This document shows, one piece after another, positions 10,077-18,718 of a stretch of 64,000 bases of DNA. Both the position numbers and the translations under genes were made by a program. Under the pieces are notes generated by a model. It was not told where the DNA came from and made no database searches. It saw nothing but the letters and a program-made list of their open reading frames with translations. The DNA is from a bacterium (GTDB lineage Bacteria; Planctomycetota; UBA1135; UBA2386): positions 186,001 to 250,000 of the forward strand of contig JAUILN010000013.1 of the NCBI GenBank assembly GCA_030432695.1, in the 5' to 3' direction. Numbering within the stretch: the stretch's first letter is position 1; every line of letters begins with the position of its first letter.

Positions 10077-10096
10077 CGCCCGCGGGCGAGCGGGCG
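10077..10096. terminator. Stem-loop between convergent genes, possible bidirectional terminator
   Basis: Perfect 7-nt arms CGCCCGC (10077-10083) and GCGGGCG (10090-10096) flank a 6-nt loop. They sit in the 30-nt gap between two convergent stop codons. There is no U tract on either side, so it could also be an mRNA-stabilising hairpin. Confidence 0.4.
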
Positions 10097-10098
10097 CG

Positions 10099-12321
10099 TC
10101 AGTCCCCGAAGGTGATCTGGATCGCGTCCGAGGATCGCAGACCCGCGACCAGGTTGCAGCTTCCCGCCACCGGCCCTCCGAGGACCAGCCATTGCGCGTA
10201 CATCGACGCGCCGCTGAGGTTCGCCAGGCAGGGGATCGGCACCGGCAGTTCGGCCGCGCCGCCGGTGGGGGTGCGCTGCGCGGTGAATTGCGGCACCAGG
10301 ATGCCGCCGCAGCCGGTTCCGCAGAACGGGACCGGGGCCTGCAGGCTGACGTTGAGCACCAGGATCGCCACCGAGGCGTTCGGATCGGCACCGCTCAGGG
10401 TGATCGAGAAGTTCTGGTTGCCCACGCCAGCCGGCGCACCGACTCCCGCCGTCGCGCCGTTGCCGCAGGTCCCGGTGCCCGTCAGCGAGGTGACGGGTCC
10501 GCCGCCGAAGGTGGTGTAGAGCCGCGCCGACAGCAGCGCATTGCCGTTGTTCAGGTCCTCCTCGCGGTTGGCGAGCAGGCCGAGGTCGCTGCCGAGGTCG
10601 CCCCCGGAGCGGCGGGAGACGATCGCGGGGTTGGTCATCGCGCGGCTGGCATTGCCGGCGATCACTACCTCGCTGCCACAGCGGGCGGCGCTGTCGATGC
10701 CGAGGTTGGTGGCTTCGATGTCGGTCCAACCGCCGGCGTTGTCGTCGGCCCAGGCGGCGACGTACTTGGAGTGCATCAGCGCGACGCAGGGCCGGCGTTC
10801 GTCGATGCCGGGGTCGGACTCGATCAGCACCGTATCGACCAGCTGCAGCGAACCGGTCCACACACCGTGCGAGGCGCGGATGTCGTGGTCGGACATCGAA
10901 CCCTGTTCGAGTTCCTCCATCACCACCATGAAGTGGTTGCCGTTGCCGTCGATGTCGGGTCGGCTGTACAGCGTCGAGGATCCGGTGACCACCGAGACCG
11001 GCCCGCCGGCCAGCGTGCCGGTCGAGTCGATCGGCAGCACGTCGACCGCATTCGGTGCCGCCTGGAAGACCACGAAGTAGCGGCCCGCGGTGCCGCCGTC
11101 CCTGCTGATCGCGGGGTTGTCGATCGGTGCACCGCCGAGCAGCTGCTGGACGTTGGTCACCGTGGACGACGCCGGCGCGAGCTGCACCACGCAGCTGTTG
11201 ATCGCCATACCCTCGTCCCAGACCACCACGCACTGCGGGCTCGCGACCATCGGGGAGCTGTCGCCGCCGACGTCCGGGCTGGTCTCCTCCAGAGCCGTCG
11301 CCGCGATGTCGACCGGTGGCAGCGGGGTGCCGGTCAGCACGTCGACCGCGCGGCACTTCACGTCGAACGTGCCGCTGCCGTTGTCCTGCCACACCACCAG
11401 GAACTGGTCGGCGGCATTGCAGCTGGCGATCTTCGGCAGCTCGGAGCGGTGGCCGTTGGCGACGATCTGGATCGCACCGCCCTGGCGCTGTCCGGCGCCG
11501 GACACGTACTGCAGGTAGATGTCCTTGTCGGTCGCCGAGGCCACCGACTGGTAGACCACCCCGTAGACGTCGTTGGTCAGGTCGTAGGCGACGTCGATCT
11601 CGTCGTCGGAGAACGAGCGGCCGGCGTTGATGCGGCCGCCCAGCACCGGGTCGACGTCGAGCGGGTAGCGGGCGCCGTCGACGAACGCGGCCGGCAGCAC
11701 CAGATCGAGGTGTTCGCCATCGAAGCGCATCGAGCCTTCGACCCGCGCGCCGCCGGCGTCGATGCCGACGACACCGCCGATGTGGACGCCACCGAGGGCC
11801 CCGGCGTCGAAGTCGAGCTGACGCGCGTGGTCGGTCACCGCGCAGTGCAGCTCGGTCGTCACGCGCAGGCGCACCACCAGATCACCCCGGCCGTCGACCG
11901 GCCGCTCGAGCAGCACGCTCTGCTTGATCCCGTCGGCCCGCGCCACGTAACGCTCGACGATGCCCTGGCCATGGCGGTAGTCCACCTGGTCGGTCCGGCG
12001 CCGGGGCTCGGCGTCGCCGCTGACCGAGACCCGCGTCTCGTCGCCGCGTAGGATGCCCTCGAGCTGCAGGGTCATCGGCATGTTGGTCGGCGCGTCGGAG
12101 CCGAGCAGTGGCGTGACGACCACGCGACCGGTCTCGAAAGACGCCTCGACCCCGCCGCCCACGGCGAGCAGTCGGCCGTCGGTGTCGGTGAGCCCGTGCG
12201 ATTGGCGGACGACGCCGTGGACGTCGAACGGCTGGGCGGGCCGGGTGTCCTGAGACGTGGCTGTCGGGGTAGCCAGGAGCGCGGCCAGGAGCACGGCCGC
12301 GGCGTGGGGGAGCTTGCGCAT
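10099..12321 (-). CDS. Large secreted protein with shared C-terminal module
   Basis: 740 residues. The start at 12321 gives a clear signal peptide (MRKLPHAAAVLLAALLATPTATSQ). Residues 25-250 look like an all-beta region ending in FVDGARYPLDVDPVLGG, which resembles linkers in planctomycete surface proteins. Residues 250-610 contain repeated blade-like units (FLVVWQDNGSG, CVVVWDEG, YFVVFQAAP, FMVVMEELEQ, YVAAWADDN), suggesting a beta-propeller. The last 125 residues, starting at GTGTCGNG, form the C-terminal module also seen at the ends of six other proteins here. No catalytic motif was found. It is probably exported and surface-bound. Divergent from the next gene across 233 nt. Confidence 0.8.
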   Translation of the reverse strand: MRKLPHAAAVLLAALLATPTATSQDTRPAQPFDVHGVVRQSHGLTDTDGRLLAVGGGVEASFETGRVVVTPLLGSDAPTNMPMTLQLEGILRGDETRVSVSGDAEPRRRTDQVDYRHGQGIVERYVARADGIKQSVLLERPVDGRGDLVVRLRVTTELHCAVTDHARQLDFDAGALGGVHIGGVVGIDAGGARVEGSMRFDGEHLDLVLPAAFVDGARYPLDVDPVLGGRINAGRSFSDDEIDVAYDLTNDVYGVVYQSVASATDKDIYLQYVSGAGQRQGGAIQIVANGHRSELPKIASCNAADQFLVVWQDNGSGTFDVKCRAVDVLTGTPLPPVDIAATALEETSPDVGGDSSPMVASPQCVVVWDEGMAINSCVVQLAPASSTVTNVQQLLGGAPIDNPAISRDGGTAGRYFVVFQAAPNAVDVLPIDSTGTLAGGPVSVVTGSSTLYSRPDIDGNGNHFMVVMEELEQGSMSDHDIRASHGVWTGSLQLVDTVLIESDPGIDERRPCVALMHSKYVAAWADDNAGGWTDIEATNLGIDSAARCGSEVVIAGNASRAMTNPAIVSRRSGGDLGSDLGLLANREEDLNNGNALLSARLYTTFGGGPVTSLTGTGTCGNGATAGVGAPAGVGNQNFSITLSGADPNASVAILVLNVSLQAPVPFCGTGCGGILVPQFTAQRTPTGGAAELPVPIPCLANLSGASMYAQWLVLGGPVAGSCNLVAGLRSSDAIQITFGD

Positions 12322-12540
12322 GGGATCTCTCGAGAACGGGTGGGTGCGGCCCCGTCGGGCATGGGGACTCTCGTCGCGGGGCGACCGAGCCACGATGCAG
12401 CAGGAGTGGCAGGTCCGGAAGGGTCTCGCCACTCGCCGATCCGGCGCACCGATGCGGACCAACCGGATTCCTGAGGCGCGAGGTGGCCGACGGCGCGGGG
12501 TGGGGCGATTCGACCGGGAGTCCGATCCGACGATCCTGCC

Positions 12541-12546
12541 TATCTT
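12541..12546 (+). promoter_or_regulatory. Possible -10 hexamer TATCTT, near-leaderless
   Basis: TATCTT ends 8 nt before the ATG at 12555. That spacing would place the transcription start at or next to the start codon. TATCTT also occurs on the minus strand at 17482-17487 ahead of the secreted protein starting at 17438. No clear -35 element is visible. Confidence 0.3.
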
Positions 12547-12554
12547 CGCGTCCG

Positions 12555-14792
12555 ATGAACGTCGTGATCGGGAGCTGCTCTCGCATCGGTCTCGCGGCAG
12601 TCGTGCTCACCGTCGGTGTCCACGCGCAGATCGAGTCCGTCACCGACCCGCAGCTCCGCGCAGGAGAGAGCGTGGTCGAGGTCGACGCCGCGTTCCCGGG
12701 CGCGGGGCCGGTGGACGCCGACGGCGAGGAGGAGATCTGGCCGGTGCAGATCGTCGATGCGTTCGACGGGCGAGCGATCGCAGGGGCATTGGTGCAGGTG
12801 CCGTGGCACACCTGGCGAGGTGTCGTCGCGGCGGAGCGGCACTTCCAGTGCGTCGGACGAGCCGATCCCGAGGGTTGGGTCCGATTGCCATGGGCGGCGC
12901 TCGGCGGCGCCCACGAGTACTCCTTCGCGGATGCTCCCGGCTACTCGGCGTACGAGTACTGCGGTCCGGGCGAGGACCAATGCGAACTCCGCCGCGGCGT
13001 CGACGTGCCGATCCGCGTCGTCGACTACCTCGGTCGGTCCGTTCCCGACGCCCGCGTCGAACTGGTGCTCGGTTGCGCCCACGTGCCGCCGCAACGGGTG
13101 GGGATCACCGATGCCGAAGGAGTCGCCGTGCTGCCGGATATCGATCCGACGCGCCACGAGGACTTCCTGGTCTGGGCCGAGGGCTGTCACTGCGGGGCAT
13201 ACGACCTGCGCGGGACGTGGCGCGAGGGCTCGCCGCCGGTCGTGATCGACGTGGTCCCCGGTCTCACGCTCCGTGGTCGGGTCCTCGATGCGGGTGGCAA
13301 GCCGGTGCGAGGAGCGCTGGTAGGCGCGGTGCAAGGCGATCGGGAACTCGCCTGTCCCTGGGACCGGACCGGCGCCGACGGTCGCTTCGAGTTGCTCGGC
13401 CTGTCGCCGCACGCGGAGCTGGAGTGCCGGGGTCCCGCATGGCTGAGTGCCGAGCCATTGCGGTTCGAGGCCCCGCCGGTGGGCGTCGAGCGAGAGATCG
13501 TGCTGGGACGGATCGAGCGCGATGCGCCGCTGGAGCTGAGGGTCGAAGGCGAGGCCGGGGAAGCGGTCGAGGAGGTCGTGGTCACGGCTGTCCGACGTGC
13601 CGATGGTCACTCGGTGACGCGGCGGACCGACTCCGCGGGTCATGCGGAGTTCTCGCTACCGCCCGGCGCGTACCGGGTCCTGGTCGACGGGGGACTCGGC
13701 GTCTGGGGTGACGCCGAAGCCGCCGTCGACGTAACCGCAACCGCGCTGGCGACGGCGCGCGTCGTGGTGCAGCGCAATCCGACGGTGCGGGTCGACGTCC
13801 GTGCTGCGCGGGACTGGACCCTCGGTGTCACCACGGCACAGCGATACCGGCGACTGGTCTTCTGGGACGAGGATGTGGTCGACGTGCCGGTCCCACGCGC
13901 CGAGCAGGCCGCGATCCGAGTGAGTGGGCGTTTCGAAGCGGAGCTCGCGGTGCGCTTCTTCCCAGTGCCGGAACCCGGCGGATCGATCGTCCTGGAGCCG
14001 CCCGCCTCGGTCGTGGTCCGTGCGGACTTCGTCGATCACCGGGACGAACCCGTTGCCGGTTGCCTGTGGCTGACGCGGGAGTTCTTCGGAGGAGAGACCT
14101 GGGAGGAAGGTCCCTACGAGACCGAGTCGAGTTGCGAGACCTGGATGTCCGGCCCGGTCTCATGGATCGCGGTTCCGGAGCGCGACGATCTCGAGCCGGT
14201 GTTCGGCGACCTCGACCTGCAGGGCGAAGACGTCGACCTCGGGACCGTGCAGTTCCCGGGGAAGACGGCCCCGGTCCGACTCGCCGTGCCGGAGGAATTC
14301 CGGAACGACTGGAGCAGCGTCCGCCAGCTTTCGCCACGCGGGAGGGAGGTCTCCGAGGGCTTGATCGAACCCGACGGGCGGGTCGAAGGCCTCGGGGTCG
14401 TCAGGCCCGGCAACATGCTGAAGATCTGGTTGAGCGATCCGGAGTGGTACGGCTTCGGAGAGCGGAGGCGCGAGGAATTCGTGCTGCCCTTCCGTCACCT
14501 CGTCACCGGCGCTGCGGTCCAGACCATCTCCTGGCCGCGGGGCTCGCTGCGTCTGCGCGTCCGCGACGGCCTCGGTCGGCCAATCGAGGAGCCGGTGGTC
14601 TGTTTCGACACGGATTGGATCACCTGGGAAGAGCCGGAGGGCCCGGACGGAACCGTGATCCGCGCCATCCAACCCGGTCGCCACACGCTGGTGGTCGGAG
14701 CAGCGGGACATCGCGCCAAGGTCTACGAGCTCCGCTTCGGTGAGGAGGACGAGGAGCGCGAACTCACCGTCGTGTTGTCACCGCGGAAGTAG
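12555..14792 (+). CDS. Secreted protein with carboxypeptidase-regulatory-like (Ig-fold) repeats
   Basis: 745 residues with a signal peptide (MNVVIGSCSRIGLAAVVLTVGVHAQ). The body is built from beta-sandwich units of about 80-100 residues with the pattern G.V.D..G.PV.GA.V......G.....D..GRF.L, clearest at residues 230-300 (GLTLRGRVLDAGGKPVRGALVGA) and again near 330-410 (SAGHAEFSLPPGAYRVLV). This fits the CarboxypepD_reg-like superfamily common in planctomycete and Bacteroidota surface proteins. Acidic residues are abundant. It lacks the C-terminal module found in its divergent neighbour and has no enzymatic motif, so a structural or binding role is most likely. GC is slightly lower than in neighbouring housekeeping genes. 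Confidence 0.75.
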   Translation: MNVVIGSCSRIGLAAVVLTVGVHAQIESVTDPQLRAGESVVEVDAAFPGAGPVDADGEEEIWPVQIVDAFDGRAIAGALVQVPWHTWRGVVAAERHFQCVGRADPEGWVRLPWAALGGAHEYSFADAPGYSAYEYCGPGEDQCELRRGVDVPIRVVDYLGRSVPDARVELVLGCAHVPPQRVGITDAEGVAVLPDIDPTRHEDFLVWAEGCHCGAYDLRGTWREGSPPVVIDVVPGLTLRGRVLDAGGKPVRGALVGAVQGDRELACPWDRTGADGRFELLGLSPHAELECRGPAWLSAEPLRFEAPPVGVEREIVLGRIERDAPLELRVEGEAGEAVEEVVVTAVRRADGHSVTRRTDSAGHAEFSLPPGAYRVLVDGGLGVWGDAEAAVDVTATALATARVVVQRNPTVRVDVRAARDWTLGVTTAQRYRRLVFWDEDVVDVPVPRAEQAAIRVSGRFEAELAVRFFPVPEPGGSIVLEPPASVVVRADFVDHRDEPVAGCLWLTREFFGGETWEEGPYETESSCETWMSGPVSWIAVPERDDLEPVFGDLDLQGEDVDLGTVQFPGKTAPVRLAVPEEFRNDWSSVRQLSPRGREVSEGLIEPDGRVEGLGVVRPGNMLKIWLSDPEWYGFGERRREEFVLPFRHLVTGAAVQTISWPRGSLRLRVRDGLGRPIEEPVVCFDTDWITWEEPEGPDGTVIRAIQPGRHTLVVGAAGHRAKVYELRFGEEDEERELTVVLSPRK

Positions 14793-14860
14793 CGCCCTCA
14801 GCAGGCCGCGTCGCGGCCCCAGGGGCTTGACAGGAATCCCGCCCCGACCGCGCTGCGCCC

Positions 14861-15412
14861 TCAGCCGTCGACCAGTTCGAGCACCGCGTGCAGCGTCCGC
14901 GCATTGCGCATCGTCACCGGCGTGCCGAAGCTGCGGTCGAGCACCGCCGGCGTGAGCTTGGTGCGGGCGATCCCGGCGGGGAAGTGCGCCCAGAGGTGAC
15001 CCTTCGCCAGCGCGCAGCGCTCGCCGGCGGTCAGGTACGGCTCCAGGACGGCGAGGGTCTGCTTGCCGGGTCGGGTCCGGGCGAAGGCGATCTGCACCAG
15101 GTTGGGCTCGGACTCGACGGCCGCCGCGAACGGGCAGGCCGCAGCGAGGGCCGCCAGGTCCTTGCCCGCCGAGACCACCACCGGCACGTCGGAGCCGAAG
15201 CGCTCGCGGATCGCGGCTTCGAGCCGATCGGCCAGTGCGTTCGCGGTGCCGCGCGCGGCGAATACCAGGTTGCCGCTCTGCACGTGCGTTCTCGGATCGT
15301 CGAAGCCGAGTCCGGTGGCGAGGTCGCGGAGGTCGGCCATCGGCACGCTCTTCCGGCCGGCTCCGGCCTTGCCGACGTTGATGCCACGCAGCCAGGCGAT
15401 GTAGGTGGGCAT
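14861..15412 (-). CDS. DUF1697 family protein
   Basis: A 183-residue cytosolic protein matching DUF1697 (PF08002). It opens with YIAWLRGINVGKAG...VPMADLRDL, followed by the family's TSGN-like motif here as HVQSGNLVF, and a C-terminal RTKLTPAVLDRSFGTPVTMRN..T. The family is widespread and without a firm biochemical role. It sits at the downstream end of a leftward gene run, 36 nt after the MmcQ/YjbR gene. It converges on the Ig-repeat protein across 68 nt that contain a small GGCCGC-GTC-GCGGCC stem and an 11-nt direct repeat (GCGCCCTCAGC, 14792 and 14855). Confidence 0.9.
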   Translation of the reverse strand: MPTYIAWLRGINVGKAGAGRKSVPMADLRDLATGLGFDDPRTHVQSGNLVFAARGTANALADRLEAAIRERFGSDVPVVVSAGKDLAALAAACPFAAAVESEPNLVQIAFARTRPGKQTLAVLEPYLTAGERCALAKGHLWAHFPAGIARTKLTPAVLDRSFGTPVTMRNARTLHAVLELVDG

Positions 15413-15448
15413 GGGGAGGATGTTCCGCGACGCAGGACCTGGAGTCGA

Positions 15449-15796
15449 TCAGCCGCGTCCGCTGCCCGTCGCCAGCGCGTACGACTCCTTCAACCACTTC
15501 GACCAGACCGCCTTCGGCAGCGGTCGCTCGGCGGTGAAGCGAACCGTCACCCAGCCGTGCTTGCCGACCTCGAAGCGGTCCGGCTGCTCGGCTGCGAGTT
15601 CCGTGGCCTGGGGGAGCGATGCCGCCAGCTTGAACATCGCCTTGTAGCCCACGCCCTTGGTGCCCGGGCCCAGATACAGGAAGGCCGTCTTGCCGGCCTT
15701 GAACGAGGTCTGGTTGCAGGACGTGCCGACCACCACGTCGGGGAACGCGGCGGCGGTGTCGTGCAGAGCCGCGGTGGGGTCCTTCGAAGCTGCCAT
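15449..15796 (-). CDS. MmcQ/YjbR family protein
   Basis: A 115-residue protein with the CyaY-like fold expected of PF04237. It has FPDVVVGTSCNQTSFKAGKTAFLYLG near the N-terminus, MFKLAASLPQATELAAEQPDRFEVG in the middle and a basic VTVRFTAERPLPKAVWSKWLKESY tail. E. coli YjbR is reported to bind DNA; the role here is not known. It lies 36 nt before the DUF1697 gene and 16 nt after the secreted CAP-like gene, so all three may be one transcript. Confidence 0.88.
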   Translation of the reverse strand: MAASKDPTAALHDTAAAFPDVVVGTSCNQTSFKAGKTAFLYLGPGTKGVGYKAMFKLAASLPQATELAAEQPDRFEVGKHGWVTVRFTAERPLPKAVWSKWLKESYALATGSGRG

Positions 15797-15812
15797 GGAG
15801 CAGGGGCGGAGA

Positions 15813-17438
15813 TCAGAACCCGCGCAGTCGTTCCTGGGTCAGGTACGACCACTTGTTGAGATGCGGGTCGCGCATCACGAAGAAGAACAGCTCCGGCCAG
15901 AACGCGTCCTTGCTGGCGCCAGCCTCGAGGCAGTGCTTCGCGGCCTCGGCGTAGACCGAGTCCGGGTGCTTGTCGATGAGCTGCTGCAGCCGCTTGGGAT
16001 CGCGACCCTTCGACAGGATCTGCTGGTAGAGCTTGCCGACCTCGATCTCGCGCTCGACCGCGTTCTTCGCCAGGCGCGCCTCCATCCGCTTCGCGCGGCG
16101 GTCGAAGTCGCGGAGGCCCTCCATCGAGCGCTGCGCGTCCTTCAGGCGCCAGGCAGCTTCGAACACGTCGCCGGCCTCGAAGATGTGCTCGATGCCGGTC
16201 ATCGTCCAGTCGACCTCCGCCTGGACGCGCGCCTGCAGGTAGCGGTGGATGCCGCGTTGGAACGGCTCGTTGGGAGTCTTCTCGTCGAGCGCCTTCCAGG
16301 CCGCGTAGGCATCGCCCTCGGCGAGCGCGCGGAACGCCTTGCGCAGGCCGGCCGAATCCAGGTCCTTCGCGGTCACGCCTGGCGGCAGCACCAGTTCGCC
16401 CTCGGTCGCCGCGCAGTCGTGCTTCAACCCTTCGTCGGTCTGGTACATCGCGGTCACCGCGCCGCCGCGCTGGCCGGGCGCGACCACGTTGCGCAGCCGC
16501 GCGTAGAGCGGTCCGCCGTGGCCGGTGCCGTTGTAGGAGAAGCCGCGCATCGCCTGCTCGCCGGTGCCACCGCCGCCCGCGCCCTCGGGACCGACCCGGC
16601 AGCCGAACCGACGCGCCCGGTCGGCGGGGAACTTCTTGTCGGGCAGCGTCGACTGGTGGCCGCTGGCGGTGCCCTCCTTGCGGTCGTTGGAGTGGTCGCG
16701 CGCGCAGGCGGTCATCAGCGGGTCGGCGACCCAGGCGATCGAGCCGCTGAGCATCCGCACCTGGTTGCCGTACATCACGAAGTCGGCCTCGAGCAGATCG
16801 AGTCCGGCGCAGGCCGCGGCGTTCTGCATCAGCACCGGCTCGGCGTCGGGGTGAGCCACGGTCCGCGCCAGCACCAGGGTGCGTTCGTACAGCAGCAGCT
16901 CGTCGAGCGGACTGTGGGACTTGTCGAGGTGCGGGTAGGGGATGCCGGTGGGTGAGAGCTTGCCCACGGTCGGATCGGTCTCGACGCCTTCGGCCTGACG
17001 GGCGCGGTGCAGTTGCTCGGCCAGCTTCACGACCTTCGCGCGCTCCTTGCGCACCTCTCCCACCTCGAGCTCGGAGGGGTCGAGCAGCAGGATCTCGGCC
17101 ACCCGGTTGATCGGGTCGAGGAACTCCTCGCGGAAGATGCCCGTGGTCTGCTTGCGGGGGTCGCCCATCGTGAAGGGCCCCTCGGCGATGTACCACTGCC
17201 ACAGGCGGCGGGTCCGGGCGACGGTGGCGAGGTCGGCGCCGGAGAGGTGCGCGAAGTGCTCGCGATAGGCCGTGGGCAGATGCTCGCGGAGCAGGTCGAG
17301 ATACTCGGCGCGCGCCTGCCGATACTCGCGCTCCAACTGATCGAGATCGCGGTTCGCGTGGCAGGCCGGCGAGGAGGAGACGGGCGACCCGCTCCAGGCG
17401 AGCGGCAGCGACAGGAGCAGGGCGGTGAGGACGCGCAT
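15813..17438 (-). CDS. Secreted protein with a possible degenerate CAP (SCP/PR1) domain
   Basis: 541 residues. The start at 17438 gives a signal peptide (MRVLTALLLSLPLAWSGSPV). Residues 25-160 are helical and charged. Residues 195-335 recall a CAP domain: a helix with QNAAACAGLD, CARDHSNDR, a SGH at 259-261, RARRFGC, GTGEQ, then a GH-containing loop before VVAPGQRGGAVTAMY. The canonical CAP tetrad is not fully recognisable, so this is tentative. Residues 360-530 are again helical with TPR-like spacing. A possible promoter, TATCTT, lies at 17482-17487 on the minus strand. Function unknown. Confidence 0.6.
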   Translation of the reverse strand: MRVLTALLLSLPLAWSGSPVSSSPACHANRDLDQLEREYRQARAEYLDLLREHLPTAYREHFAHLSGADLATVARTRRLWQWYIAEGPFTMGDPRKQTTGIFREEFLDPINRVAEILLLDPSELEVGEVRKERAKVVKLAEQLHRARQAEGVETDPTVGKLSPTGIPYPHLDKSHSPLDELLLYERTLVLARTVAHPDAEPVLMQNAAACAGLDLLEADFVMYGNQVRMLSGSIAWVADPLMTACARDHSNDRKEGTASGHQSTLPDKKFPADRARRFGCRVGPEGAGGGGTGEQAMRGFSYNGTGHGGPLYARLRNVVAPGQRGGAVTAMYQTDEGLKHDCAATEGELVLPPGVTAKDLDSAGLRKAFRALAEGDAYAAWKALDEKTPNEPFQRGIHRYLQARVQAEVDWTMTGIEHIFEAGDVFEAAWRLKDAQRSMEGLRDFDRRAKRMEARLAKNAVEREIEVGKLYQQILSKGRDPKRLQQLIDKHPDSVYAEAAKHCLEAGASKDAFWPELFFFVMRDPHLNKWSYLTQERLRGF

Positions 17439-17563
17439 CGTGGGGAGCGGCGACGCTGGAGGCGGCGTTCGACGTTCCCCCAAGATAGAGGGCACCGTCG
17501 ATGCCGACAAACCGGCGGCGTGATCCAGGCTCCCCCTCGCTCGAGGGCCTCGGCGGCGGCCGC

Positions 17564-18241
17564 TCAGGCCAAGGCCCGCCGCAGCGGGCAGTCGTCGGTC
17601 GGAGCCTCCCCGGCGCCGTTCCGATACCGCGTCAGCAGCTCCCGCGACCGCGCCGCGAGCATCCGCCGCACCTCGCGCCGCTTGCCCTTGATCCGCGGGA
17701 TCGACATGTGGTCGTAGGCGGTGGTGTGGTGGCGCATCCAGGCGATGACCGCCGACTCGGCGCGGCGCTCGACCGGGATCCGCTGGGTGCGCGCCACGGT
17801 GCCGCTGCCGACCGGCGTGGCGTGCGCGGTGATCCGCCGCGTCAGCTCCTCGGCGAGTTCCTCATGGGGACTCGAGAAGGCCAGGAAGTCGCGGACCGCC
17901 GCCGCGAAGTCCTCGACGTAGTCGGCCTGCTGGCGGTCGCGCCGCGCCTTGCCCGCGGCGAGCTTGCGCGCGTAGGCCGGGTCGTCGCGCTCGGCCGCGA
18001 GCGCCGTGCGGATCGCGGCCACCCGCTCGGCCTCGGCCCAGACACCGCGCGAGAAGGTGCGCCGGCCCTTCTTCTCCTGCACCACCCAGCAGGGGCCGCC
18101 GGCCTTGATCCTGCGCGTCAGCGCGGCGTCGCCGGGAGGCACCAGCTCCCAGCCTGCCGGCACGCGTTCGAGCTTGCCGGAGGGCAGGCGGACGGTGGTG
18201 TCGTCGGGTCCCGGGGCGACGGTCAGCGGGGCGTCGGGCAT
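17564..18241 (-). CDS. DUF2293 domain-containing protein
   Basis: 225 residues, cytosolic and strongly basic. The C-terminal 90 residues match DUF2293 (PF10056): TQRIPVERRAESAVIAWMRHHTTAYD....P....KR.EVRRMLAARSRELL. The N-terminal part has a PSGK..RVPAGWELVPPGDAALTRRI segment usual for the longer members of the family. The ATG at 18241 was chosen; a TTG at 18277 in the same frame would overlap the upstream GIY-YIG gene by 8 nt. Basic charge and the neighbouring nuclease-fold gene hint at nucleic acid binding, but no function is established. Confidence 0.85.
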   Translation of the reverse strand: MPDAPLTVAPGPDDTTVRLPSGKLERVPAGWELVPPGDAALTRRIKAGGPCWVVQEKKGRRTFSRGVWAEAERVAAIRTALAAERDDPAYARKLAAGKARRDRQQADYVEDFAAAVRDFLAFSSPHEELAEELTRRITAHATPVGSGTVARTQRIPVERRAESAVIAWMRHHTTAYDHMSIPRIKGKRREVRRMLAARSRELLTRYRNGAGEAPTDDCPLRRALA

Positions 18242-18269
18242 GGGCGCGGAGGCTACGTCGCGCGCCGGG

Positions 18270-18587
18270 TCAGGCAAGCGACTCGTCGGCGTCGGCCGTG
18301 GTCCAGCCCTCCAGCACGCGGCGTTCGCGCGCCGGACCGCGGCAGCGCTTCACGCGGTGCTCGAGGCGCGACGCGGTCGACCGGTCCGGCAGCGGTGGAC
18401 TGCACGCGGCCAGCATCCACGGCCGATCGGCGCGGGTGCAGCGTGCACCGCCAACACGTTCGCCGTTGTGCTGGGCGAGCCGCCGTGCGACGTCGGTGGT
18501 GATGCCCACGTAGGTCCGCGTGCCGGTGGCGGAGCGCAGCACGTAGACGAACCAGGGGGGCGGCGCGGCTTCGGGGGAAGGCGTCAT
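18270..18587 (-). CDS. GIY-YIG nuclease family protein (YhbQ type)
   Basis: A 105-residue single-domain GIY-YIG protein. The first strand VYVLRSATGTRTYVGIT carries the GIY and YIG equivalents (VYV and YVG). Then follow R in DVARRLAQHNGE and the downstream ASRLEHRVKR helix with its Glu. These match the small stand-alone UPF0213-type members, which are thought to cut or process nucleic acids. It starts a leftward pair with DUF2293 (28-nt gap). It is divergent from the serine hydrolase gene across about 130 nt in which I see no clear promoter. Confidence 0.9.
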   Translation of the reverse strand: MTPSPEAAPPPWFVYVLRSATGTRTYVGITTDVARRLAQHNGERVGGARCTRADRPWMLAACSPPLPDRSTASRLEHRVKRCRGPARERRVLEGWTTADADESLA

Positions 18588-18718
18588 CGTTCGGACGGAC
18601 GGCTCCAGGATGACGAGCGGCGTGGCCGGTAGCCATGGCGAAGGCGGCGATCGCGGAGTTCCCGATCACCGTGCTCGTCCGCCAGGTCCGCTTCGACGCC
18701 GCGTCGATCTCGATCCCC

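Noticed and set aside
14792..14865. Direct repeat GCGCCCTCAGC and a GGCCGC-GTC-GCGGCC stem between convergent genes
   Set aside because: Too short and GC-biased to distinguish from chance; no U tract to support a terminator.
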